Positions 1 to 5,242 of a stretch of DNA of 9,996 nucleotides are shown here, in pieces. The position numbers were made by a program, and so were the translations under genes. Origin of the DNA: Candidatus Omnitrophota bacterium (GTDB taxonomy: Bacteria > Omnitrophota > Omnitrophia > Omnitrophales > Aquincolibacteriaceae); contig JAHFHI010000019.1 in assembly GCA_023246995.1 (NCBI GenBank), positions 1 to 9,996 on the forward strand, in the 5' to 3' direction. How positions within the stretch are numbered: position 1 is the first letter of the stretch; every line of letters begins with the position of its first letter. The notes beneath the pieces were generated by a model. The model was not told the DNA's origin. It saw nothing but the letters and a program-made list of their open reading frames with translations, and searched no databases.

Positions 1-317
1 ACGAGGGTGTTATTACGGTGGATGTGAAGTGGCGGGACACGGCGGCCGGAGGAATGCGGTTTGTCGAAATCGGAGTTCGCGATACGGGGATCGGAATCGC
101 GGCCGCGGATTTAGGCCGCATCTTCGAGAAGTTTGAGCAAGTCAGCCTGATACAGCCTGCCGGGGTTCCGAGCACCGGTCTCGGGCTCACGATTGCCAAG
201 GAGATCGTAGAACTTCACGGCGGGAAAATTTGGGCGGAAAGTACTCCGGGGCAGGGATCCCGGTTTGCTTTTACCTTGCCGGAGGGTTCTTTAAAGGAAA
301 CGCCGCCGGAGTCCTAG
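1..317 (+). CDS. Sensor histidine kinase, C-terminal ATPase domain (5' end outside window)
   Basis: This is the last ~105 residues of a two-component sensor kinase; the frame is open from base 3 and the start lies upstream of the window. The fragment is the end of a HATPase_c (GHKL) domain, which binds ATP to phosphorylate a histidine in the missing upstream part. Visible in order: the G1 box DTGIGI (bases 81-98), an F box (RIFEKFEQV) and the G2 box [16 protein letters not shown] (bases 177-224), then the usual closing strands ([20 protein letters not shown]). It ends about 10 residues after the domain, so no C-terminal receiver is fused. The sensor domain, the phosphoacceptor and the partner response regulator cannot be seen, so the stimulus is unknown. 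Its TAG stop lies inside a CTAG shared with the convergent epimerase gene. Confidence 0.93.
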   Translation, partial: EGVITVDVKWRDTAAGGMRFVEIGVRDTGIGIAAADLGRIFEKFEQVSLIQPAGVPSTGLGLTIAKEIVELHGGKIWAESTPGQGSRFAFTLPEGSLKETPPES

Positions 318-1267
318 CGGCCTGAAGCCCCGAGCACGGCCTTGGCCGCGTATTCGGGTTCGAGATAGTTGCGAACGTAATCAAGAATTGCGTCGCGGGT
401 GCTGAACTTCCTTGAAAAACCGGTCATCTTCATCGCGTGCGACATATCGGCCTGGGTGAAAGACTGGTAGAAATCATAGGGGTTATCGAAGTATTCGGGC
501 TCGAGCTGCGTGCCGAGCGCCTCGTTTAAGACTTCAATCATCTGATTAAAAGATGTCGGTTCTCCGGTACCGACGTTCATGGACGTGCTCTGGGGGCAGT
601 CGGCGGCCCGGATCGTGGCTTCGACCACATCCTTGACGTAAATAAAATCCCTTTTTTGCTCGCCGTATTTAAAGACCTTGGGGCGCTTCCCGGCTTTCAT
701 CTGGAGATAAAGTTTGTAGGTCATGCTGGCCGCATCCCCCTTGAAATATTCCCGCGGCCCGAAGACGTTGAAGTAACGCAAGCCCACGATTTTGATCCCG
801 CCCTGAAACTGGCGCGCCAGATTTTCCATGGTCCACTTGGAAAACCCGTAAATGTTGTTGGGGACCCCGCCGTCGGATTCCTTGAGCTGGCGGGTCTGGC
901 TTCCATAAACCGCGGCCGAGGAGGCATAAACGACGCGGGCTTTTTTGGCGGCCGCGAGCTCGAGGATATTGCGGAAGCCCTCGACATTATCGAACATCAT
1001 TTTCTTTTCATCGAGCACGGTGGTGTCCGTGATGGAGGCCAGATGGAAGATCGTATCAAGCGGGCGATTTTTAAAGAGATCGAGCCAGGAGCGGTCGGCG
1101 GCGTTAAAGGCCAGCACATCTCCCCGGAACCCGAGGAGATTTTTAAAAGACGAACTGCGGAAATCTTCGAGTACCGTGATGGCCGCCTTGGGGAAGCGGT
1201 TTTGAAGCTCAAGGGACAGGTTCGAACCGATAAACCCGGAGCCGCCGGTCACAAGAATATGATCCAT
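314..1267 (-). CDS. hldD: ADP-L-glycero-D-manno-heptose 6-epimerase-like extended SDR
   Basis: A 317-residue NAD(P)-dependent epimerase/dehydratase of the extended SDR fold. Visible: a Rossmann motif TGGSGFIG (residues 7-14), YASSAAVYG with the catalytic Ser/Thr region (114-122), the YxxxK pair Y140/K144, and substrate-side motifs [14 protein letters not shown] (164-177, with K176), KRDFIYVKD (205-213) and SFTQAD (269-274). The [10 protein letters not shown] and FTQAD segments and the total length resemble E. coli HldD (RfaD), which converts ADP-D-glycero- to ADP-L-glycero-D-manno-heptose for the LPS inner core. Other nucleotide-sugar epimerases share the core, so the substrate is inferred. 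The protein is cytoplasmic. ATG at 1267 is placed by the Rossmann strand, which begins at residue 3. No Shine-Dalgarno sequence precedes it, and a promoter lies immediately upstream. The stop overlaps the kinase stop. Confidence 0.8.
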   Translation of the reverse strand: MDHILVTGGSGFIGSNLSLELQNRFPKAAITVLEDFRSSSFKNLLGFRGDVLAFNAADRSWLDLFKNRPLDTIFHLASITDTTVLDEKKMMFDNVEGFRNILELAAAKKARVVYASSAAVYGSQTRQLKESDGGVPNNIYGFSKWTMENLARQFQGGIKIVGLRYFNVFGPREYFKGDAASMTYKLYLQMKAGKRPKVFKYGEQKRDFIYVKDVVEATIRAADCPQSTSMNVGTGEPTSFNQMIEVLNEALGTQLEPEYFDNPYDFYQSFTQADMSHAMKMTGFSRKFSTRDAILDYVRNYLEPEYAAKAVLGASGR

Positions 1268-1276
1268 AGGGGGCTT

Positions 1277-1304
1277 ATCATAGCCAAAGCCCGTGAAAGT
1301 TCAA
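1277..1304 (-). promoter_or_regulatory. Predicted sigma70-type promoter of the hldD-like gene, possibly giving a leaderless mRNA
   Basis: Read on the minus strand: -35 TTGAAC (1304-1299), 16-bp spacer, -10 TATGAT (1282-1277), matching consensus at 4/6 and 5/6. Only 9 bases separate the -10 from the ATG at 1267, so transcription would start within a few bases of the start codon. This fits the absence of a ribosome-binding site. Prediction by eye; the same sequence could be chance. Confidence 0.45.
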
Positions 1305-1355
1305 CCCTAAAAGAACCGGAAATAGGCCTTCAGACGGGCCCCGAAGTGCCGTTTA

Positions 1356-1700
1356 ATGAAGAAAGGAGTTCAAACACCCATTTCTCTTTCCAGGAAGTCC
1401 CTATTCCCCTATGCCGGAACCCTTTCCATCATGATGGGGCTCTTGCTTTTTTTGGGTTCCGGAGGGCTCTTTGCCGGCAATGATAATCTCGGGCTTATTA
1501 TGAACGGCGTTGGAAAAACCGTGGTCGCCGCCGCGCAGGTACCCCAAGCGCTTTCCCGCTCCGGGGGCGCATTCCCCTTTGGGATTGTAAACGCGGCCAT
1601 GGGCGGGAGTATGCGGGCTCTGCAGGGGGCGCTGAACGGCGCGTCGGATATTGCCCGCGGCGCGGCGCCCTACGCCAAGTACATGCTTTTCTTTATCTAG
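1356..1700 (+). CDS. Small exported Gly/Ala-rich protein of unknown function
   Basis: A 114-residue protein I do not recognise with confidence. The N-terminus looks like a signal peptide or membrane anchor: basic residues (K2, K3, R13, K14), a hydrophobic stretch around residues 25-39 (MMGLLLFLGSGGLFA) and a plausible signal peptidase I site after GLFA. The mature ~75 residues are rich in Gly and Ala, mildly amphipathic and without cysteine, ending in a hydrophobic YMLFFI. The pattern (short exported protein, N-terminal NxGLxxNGVGK-like segment, two small-residue helices) faintly recalls the exosortase-associated TIGR04073-type proteins; that is only a resemblance. The start is uncertain: no RBS precedes the ATG at 1356, while AAAGGAG (1362-1368) lies inside the reading frame with no in-frame ATG soon after it. 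The 3' end overlaps folK's stop by 8 bases, convergently. Confidence 0.6.
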   Translation: MKKGVQTPISLSRKSLFPYAGTLSIMMGLLLFLGSGGLFAGNDNLGLIMNGVGKTVVAAAQVPQALSRSGGAFPFGIVNAAMGGSMRALQGALNGASDIARGAAPYAKYMLFFI

Positions 1701-2163
1701 CCTTTTGAAGCTCGAGCAGACTTCGCGGCAGACGCCGCACACTCGCCAAATTTTCAAGCCTTCGGGCGAGCTCCCCAAAACTTAAGTCGGTTTCCGGGTC
1801 CTTGGCCGCAGACGCCATTTCCGCCAGCGGGATCATGATAAAGGCCATCTCCCGGTAACCCGGCTGGGGGAGGAGATCGATATCTATGGTACGGGGTGCG
1901 AATTTATCGCGTGTCGTGCGCTTTCGCCCCAGAGAGGTTTCAATACGCCGCAAGCTTTCGACCAACTCCGGCGCCTCAAGCTCTGTTTTGATTTCAAGGC
2001 ATAAATTCCAGAACTTCAGCGAGCCCGCGGGGCCCACCGGATCCGTTTCATAAGGGGATGAGATCCGTGCGAGCTCGAATTGCTTTTTCAGCGCTTCCAG
2101 GCAAAGCGGGATATTTTTTTGAGGGTCAATATTCGAGCCGAGGCTTAGAAGGTAACTTTTCAT
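1693..2163 (-). CDS. folK: 2-amino-4-hydroxy-6-hydroxymethyldihydropteridine diphosphokinase (HPPK) with shortened loop
   Basis: HPPK transfers diphosphate from ATP to 6-hydroxymethyl-7,8-dihydropterin, the step before dihydropteroate synthase in folate synthesis; it is cytoplasmic. Visible in the 156 residues: LGSN (8-11), the pterin-binding YETDPVG (38-44), FWNLCLEI (51-58) and ETSLGRKRTTRDKFAPRTID (75-94), continuing to the Mg-binding acidic pair D94/D96. Odd: after DIDLL the family normally has about a dozen residues (an LFG...-type segment) before a PHP/PHY motif. Here DIDLL runs straight into PQPGYREMAFIMIPLAEM, so that segment is missing and the usual His is Gln (Q100). The frame is continuous through this spot, so it is not a frameshift. 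Its ATG overlaps folB's TGA (ATGA), indicating translational coupling. The 3' end overlaps the convergent small gene. Confidence 0.9.
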   Translation of the reverse strand: MKSYLLSLGSNIDPQKNIPLCLEALKKQFELARISSPYETDPVGPAGSLKFWNLCLEIKTELEAPELVESLRRIETSLGRKRTTRDKFAPRTIDIDLLPQPGYREMAFIMIPLAEMASAAKDPETDLSFGELARRLENLASVRRLPRSLLELQKAR

Positions 2164-2519
2164 CGCCGCCTGGCGCGGACCAGTTCAACGCCGACAGTGC
2201 GCGCGTTTCGAAGCGCGCCCGGCTTTGAGAGGCGGATCTTTACCCGCAAAAGTTTGAAGTTTTTCAAAAGCGACCCGGCCAAGGCTTCGGCCAGAGTTTC
2301 GATCAGGAAATATTCGCTTTTCGAGACAAAAGCCAGGGTATGCTTGGTGATTTTTTTATAATCGAGCGCATCCTCGATCCGGTCCCTTCGCGCCGCTTTT
2401 TTGATATCGGCCGGGAATTCCAGGGTGAGAACGATTTTCTGGCGGATCCTGCGTTCCCAATCAAAGATGCCGATCCGGCATTCCGCCTCAAGGTCTTCAA
2501 TAAAAATCTTATCGCGCAT
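2160..2519 (-). CDS. folB: Dihydroneopterin aldolase
   Basis: FolB cleaves 7,8-dihydroneopterin to 6-hydroxymethyl-7,8-dihydropterin and glycolaldehyde, supplying the substrate of FolK encoded just downstream. The 119-residue length is typical of this small tunnel-fold enzyme, which forms octamers. Family motifs are all present: GIFDWERRIRQKI (17-29) with E22, LDYKKI (52-57) with Y54, FLIETLAEALA (71-81) with the pterin-anchoring E74, and LSKPGAL (97-103) with the catalytic Lys K99, followed by VGVELVR. ATG at 2519 is the only possible start, because an in-frame stop lies 15 bases upstream. No Shine-Dalgarno sequence precedes it. It is the first gene of a folB-folK pair transcribed away from the rlmD cluster. 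Confidence 0.93.
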   Translation of the reverse strand: MRDKIFIEDLEAECRIGIFDWERRIRQKIVLTLEFPADIKKAARRDRIEDALDYKKITKHTLAFVSKSEYFLIETLAEALAGSLLKNFKLLRVKIRLSKPGALRNARTVGVELVRARRR

Positions 2520-2528
2520 AGGAACGGC

Positions 2529-2558
2529 AGTTTAGCATTCCCCGGCGGTTTTTGTCCA
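2529..2558 (-). promoter_or_regulatory. Predicted promoter of folB-folK
   Basis: On the minus strand: -35 TGGACA (2558-2553, 5/6), 18-bp spacer, -10 TAAACT (2534-2529, 4/6) preceded by TGC, an extended -10-like context. The -10 ends 9 bases before the folB ATG, the same spacing as at hldD, so a leaderless or near-leaderless transcript is possible. The -35 overlaps the right end of the left arm and the loop of the dyad at 2544-2574. Weak prediction by eye. Confidence 0.35.
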
Positions 2559-2574
2559 TCCGGCAAAACCCGCC
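2544..2574. repeat. Inverted repeat between divergent folB and rlmD
   Basis: The left arm GGCGGTTTTTG (2544-2554) and right arm CAAAACCCGCC (2564-2574) pair at 10 of 11 positions around a 9-base loop. No T-run follows on either strand, so it is not a standard intrinsic terminator. It sits in the 121-bp gap between divergent genes and overlaps the predicted folB -35, so a protein-binding site is possible. No regulator is identified. Confidence 0.55.
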
Positions 2575-2618
2575 CCGAGGCCGCCTAAAAAGCAGTACCC
2601 AAGGAGGGCTTGAATCGT

Positions 2619-2624
2619 TAGAAT
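2619..2624 (+). promoter_or_regulatory. Possible -10 element for the rlmD-trmB-pseudouridine synthase cluster
   Basis: TAGAAT (5/6 match to TATAAT) lies 16 bases before the rlmD ATG. The hexamer 17 bases upstream (TACCCA) is a poor -35, so this rests on the -10 alone. A strong-looking AAGGAGGG at 2601-2608 is upstream of the predicted transcription start and too far from the ATG to serve it. Confidence 0.22.
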
Positions 2625-2640
2625 CTGCGCGGGTCAGACC

Positions 2641-3735
2641 ATGAAAACTTTTACCGAAGAAATCCTTTTGCCCGGTCCGCCGGATGCGGCGATCAAGCAG
2701 GATCCGCCATGCCCGGTTTTCGGAACCTGCGGAGGCTGCGCTTATCAGCACATTTCCTATGACGAGGAGCTGGAATTGAAAGCGCGGGGGTTGAAGACTT
2801 TTCTTGATAACAACCTGGGTTTGGGTTCGGAAATCTTTGAATCCATCTTGGCGTCCCCGGAAGCTTATCATTATCGCAGCCGCATTGATTTGAGTTTGAG
2901 GCGTTTTAAGGACGGCACGCTTAAGGCGGGTTTTCAAAGGCCGGAGCGGCATACCCTGGTTCCGGTTGAGGCCTGCAGTATCGCGCGCCGGGAAATCACC
3001 GACCGCATTCCCGAAGTCGTGCGAGAAGCATCTGCCAAACTTCCGGAGGACTACAAAACCGCGAACCTTGTGATCAAGACGGGGGATGACGGGCGCGTAT
3101 TCTGGGGCGGGATCGGCCGCAGGTCCCTTGAGATGAAAGAAGCCGACTACCTCTGGACGGAGATCCGGGGGGTACGGATTTTCTATTCGCTGTCTACTTT
3201 TTTTCAGGCCAATCTCGGGATCCTCCCGGGCCTGATGGACCGGATCGAGGAAACCGGCGTGATTCGAGAGGACTGCGCTTTTCTGGATCTTTATGCCGGG
3301 GTCGGACTCTTTGGCCTTTCCTTTGCCCGGAAGGCGGCCAAAGTGGTGATGATCGAGGAGTGCCCGTCCTCAAGCCGTATAGCCTCCTATAACGTCGCAT
3401 ACCATGGCTTAAAGCATGTGGAAGTCCGGCAGGGGAAACTCGAAACGGAGTTCGGCCCGGCCCTTGAATCCGCGCAGGGATTAAAAACCGTGGCTTTAGT
3501 CGATCCGCCGCGCAGGGGGCTTAGCCCCAGGGCGGCGGCATTCCTTTGCGAAGCCGGATCTTTGCTGGACTCGCTTTTTTATTTATCCTGCCATCCCGAA
3601 TCCCTGGCCAGGGACCTGGCGGTCTTTCTTGAGAAAGGCTGGCGCGTCGAGAAAGTCATGCCGCTTGATTTCTTTCCGAGGACCCCGCATCTTGAAACTC
3701 TGGTTCTCATGAAATCGCCCGGGGGTGGACGGTGA
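2641..3735 (+). CDS. rlmD: 23S rRNA (uracil-C5)-methyltransferase, RlmD/RumA family, without TRAM domain
   Basis: A SAM-dependent m5U RNA methyltransferase of the TrmA/RlmC/RlmD family, 364 residues. Four cysteines, C24, C30, C33 and C112, match the spacing of the [4Fe-4S] ligands of E. coli RlmD (C-x5-C-x2-C-long-C). Next come FFQAN (187-191), the SAM-binding DLYAGVGLFGL (216-226), DPPRRGL (288-294), the catalytic Cys in SCHPESLARDL (C317) and the general-base Glu in FFPRTPHLETLVLM (E352). The N-terminal RNA-binding TRAM domain common in E. coli RlmD is absent; only ~23 residues precede the first cluster cysteine, and an in-frame TGA at 2611 rules out a longer start. RlmD, RlmC or RlmCD specificity cannot be told apart here. 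No good RBS precedes the ATG. The stop overlaps the GTG of trmB. Confidence 0.87.
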   Translation: MKTFTEEILLPGPPDAAIKQDPPCPVFGTCGGCAYQHISYDEELELKARGLKTFLDNNLGLGSEIFESILASPEAYHYRSRIDLSLRRFKDGTLKAGFQRPERHTLVPVEACSIARREITDRIPEVVREASAKLPEDYKTANLVIKTGDDGRVFWGGIGRRSLEMKEADYLWTEIRGVRIFYSLSTFFQANLGILPGLMDRIEETGVIREDCAFLDLYAGVGLFGLSFARKAAKVVMIEECPSSSRIASYNVAYHGLKHVEVRQGKLETEFGPALESAQGLKTVALVDPPRRGLSPRAAAFLCEAGSLLDSLFYLSCHPESLARDLAVFLEKGWRVEKVMPLDFFPRTPHLETLVLMKSPGGGR

Positions 3736-4346
3736 TCCAAACGTTTGGCGCGGAGGCCGCGAGGAAAGCCCCGGCCGCGGTTTCCTTGGAGCCGCTTAAC
3801 CTTCAAGAGATTTTTGGCAATGCCAACCCGCTGGAGGTCGAAATCGGGTGCGGCAAAGCCAAGTTTATTACGGCCCGGGCCATGGAAGCCCCGGAGCGGA
3901 ATTTTCTCGGTCTCGACCGGGTCGGCCGATGGATGAAGCGGGCCCAACGCAAGAAAGAGAAAAACGATCTCGGTAATTTAAGGCTTCTTAAGGTCGACGC
4001 GCGGGAAATTCTCTACAGGCTTCCGGCAGCCTCGGTTTCGGTTTTCCATATTTATTTTCCGGATCCGTGGAACAAACGACGGCACCAAAAACGCCGGCTT
4101 CTCGGCCCTGTTTTCTTTAGGCTGCTACACGCCAGACTTGAGCCTAAAGGCCTGCTTGAGGTGGCGACCGACGTCCGCGACTATTTTGAGGCCATCAAAG
4201 GCGCGCTTCATGCAAGCGGGGTCTTGTGGAGCGAAGAGCGCGAAAGCATGGGCGGCCGGTTCGTACATCCGCACTTGAAAACCAATTATGAACTCAAGTT
4301 CGAAGCGGCCGGAAGGCCGCTTTATTACATGGAGCTTCAAAAATGA
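3732..4346 (+). CDS. trmB: tRNA (guanine-N7-)-methyltransferase
   Basis: TrmB methylates N7 of G46 in the variable loop of tRNA using SAM. This 204-residue protein has the class I methyltransferase motif LEVEIGCGKAKF (34-45), GLDR (60-63) for the SAM-ribose acidic region, the signature FPDPWNKRRHQKRR (109-122), TDVRDYF (146-152) and the C-terminal TNYE (184-187). All the usual TrmB hallmarks are therefore intact and the length is normal for the short bacterial form. I chose GTG at 3732: it overlaps the upstream TGA as GTGA, has a purine-rich GGGGGTGGA just before it, and the first in-frame ATG (residue 51) would cut off the SAM motif. Overlaps at both ends indicate translational coupling in an RNA-modification operon. 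Confidence 0.94.
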   Translation: MIQTFGAEAARKAPAAVSLEPLNLQEIFGNANPLEVEIGCGKAKFITARAMEAPERNFLGLDRVGRWMKRAQRKKEKNDLGNLRLLKVDAREILYRLPAASVSVFHIYFPDPWNKRRHQKRRLLGPVFFRLLHARLEPKGLLEVATDVRDYFEAIKGALHASGVLWSEERESMGGRFVHPHLKTNYELKFEAAGRPLYYMELQK

Positions 4347-5083
4347 GAATCGCGCGTGCGCTTGCCCTTGGTGGTATTGATTCCCGCAGGAAGTGCGAAG
4401 TTTATATTTCGCGCGGCCAGGTTACGGTCAACGGCGAATTAGTCCGCGACCTGGGCCGTCAGGTGGATCCCGCAAAAGACGAAATCCTTTTCCGGGGGAA
4501 ACCGTTGGTCTTTGAAAAGTATCTTTATTATATTTTGAACAAACCCGAAGGCTATACCACGACCGCTTCCGACCCGCATGCGGAAAAAACCGTTTATGCG
4601 CTTCTTCCCACGAGCCTGGTGCCCCGGACGCGAAAACCCGAATCCCGGACCCGTGTTTTTCCGGTGGGACGGCTGGACCGCGACTCCTCGGGGCTGCTTC
4701 TTTTTACCAATGACGGCGAACTCGCCAATCGCCTGATGCATCCCCGCTACGGCGTTCCCAAATGGTATGAAGTCCGCCTGGATCGCGCGCTCGAAGGCCG
4801 GGATGTGGGGATGCTTTTAAAAGGTGTCCAGCTTGAAGACGGTCCGGCCAGGGCCGAGAGGATCCGCAGGCTTTCCAAGCGCGTGCTTCAGGTGCTGATT
4901 CGTGAAGGCCGCAAACGGGAAGTTCGCCGGATGTTTGAAGCGGCGGGGTATGAAGTGGTGAAGCTCTGCCGCATTGCTTTCGGCCCGCTCCTGCTTCAAA
5001 ACCTGGAACCCGGCCGCGGCCGGTTCCTGACGGCCCTTGAATCGCGCAAGCTCCAAGACCTGGTGCGCGAGAGCGCACTTTAA
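4343..5083 (+). CDS. rluB: RsuA/RluB-family pseudouridine synthase (S4 domain)
   Basis: A 246-residue rRNA pseudouridine synthase. An N-terminal S4 RNA-binding domain (residues 1-45; ALALGGIDSRRKCEVYISRG, then QVTVNG) is followed by the catalytic domain: YYILNKPEGYTTT (62-74), VGRLDRDSSGLLLFTNDG (108-125) with catalytic Asp D112, KWYEVRLD (140-147), and REGRKREVRRMFEAAGYEV (187-205) ending in LCRIAFGPLLL. This is the RsuA/RluB/RluE/RluF family, isomerising a uridine in rRNA. S4 domain plus length favour RluB (23S helix 89 region) or RsuA (16S U516), and sequence reading alone does not separate them. ATG at 4343 overlaps trmB's TGA, with GGAG 8 bases upstream as a good RBS. It is the last gene of the RNA-modification cluster. 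Confidence 0.9.
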   Translation: MRIARALALGGIDSRRKCEVYISRGQVTVNGELVRDLGRQVDPAKDEILFRGKPLVFEKYLYYILNKPEGYTTTASDPHAEKTVYALLPTSLVPRTRKPESRTRVFPVGRLDRDSSGLLLFTNDGELANRLMHPRYGVPKWYEVRLDRALEGRDVGMLLKGVQLEDGPARAERIRRLSKRVLQVLIREGRKREVRRMFEAAGYEVVKLCRIAFGPLLLQNLEPGRGRFLTALESRKLQDLVRESAL

Positions 5084-5135
5084 AAGCCGCCTCGCCTCCC
5101 CCGCAGGGATTCCTCTAAGAGGTTTTCCGGCTTTT
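5082..5135 (+). terminator. Possible rho-independent terminator after the pseudouridine synthase gene
   Basis: AAAAGCCG (5082-5089) and CGGCTTTT (5128-5135) are perfect complements starting at the stop codon and ending in four Ts. The 38-base interior can fold further (CCTCT/AGAGG at 5112-5122). The long loop and short T-tract make this a weak candidate. It is placed where the RNA-modification operon should end. Confidence 0.35.
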
Positions 5136-5161
5136 GAAATTTCTTTACGCAAAACCGAAAA

Positions 5162-5185
5162 CCCCCTTGCCTTTGAGGCCGGGGG
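5162..5185. repeat. GC-rich hairpin overlapping the marR promoter
   Basis: CCCCC (5162-5166) pairs with GGGGG (5181-5185), and inside it GCC (5169-5171) pairs with GGC (5177-5179) around TTTGA, with a 2:1 internal bulge: an 8-bp GC-rich stem. It covers the -35 and much of the promoter spacer. In RNA read through from upstream it could stop or slow polymerase, but no T-run follows. Confidence 0.4.
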
Positions 5186-5195
5186 ACGGTATAGT
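5167..5195 (+). promoter_or_regulatory. Predicted sigma70-type promoter of the marR-tolC-RND operon
   Basis: -35 TTGCCT (5167-5172, 4/6), 17-bp spacer and -10 TATAGT (5190-5195, 5/6). Transcription would begin near 5202, giving a leader of about 40 bases before the marR ATG that consists almost entirely of the palindrome at 5205-5239. Best promoter match in the window; still a prediction by eye. Confidence 0.6.
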
Positions 5196-5204
5196 TTGGC
5201 TGAA

Positions 5205-5239
5205 TAGTTCAAATATTTAACCTTTAAATTATCGAACTA
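5205..5239. promoter_or_regulatory. Candidate MarR operator (35-bp imperfect palindrome)
   Basis: The left arm TAGTTCAAATATTTAA (5205-5220) and the reverse complement of the right arm, TAGTTCGATAATTTAA (5239-5224), agree at 13 of 16 positions around a 3-base centre. The outer TAGTTC/GAACTA is perfect. The left arm's TTCAAATATTTAA is itself nearly palindromic, so each half could bind one dimer. It lies just downstream of the predicted -10 and ends 3 bases before the marR ATG, an ideal place for autorepression. The AT-rich content contrasts sharply with the surrounding GC-rich sequence. Confidence 0.6.
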
Positions 5240-5242
5240 GTT

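Noticed and set aside
656..1483. Open frame of 275 codons on the plus strand across the epimerase gene
   Set aside because: It lies opposite a well-supported epimerase with all family motifs, has no domain features and reads as the antisense of GC-rich codons.
2601..2621. AAGGAGGG followed by TTG and three codons (mini-ORF ending TAG) before rlmD
   Set aside because: Spacing between the purine run and TTG is only about 2 bases and the peptide would be 3 residues; more likely chance than a leader peptide.
5136..5161. Run of A and T-rich bases between the terminator candidate and the GC hairpin as a second promoter
   Set aside because: TTTACG and similar hexamers here have no properly spaced partner; the TTGCCT/TATAGT pair just downstream is clearly better.
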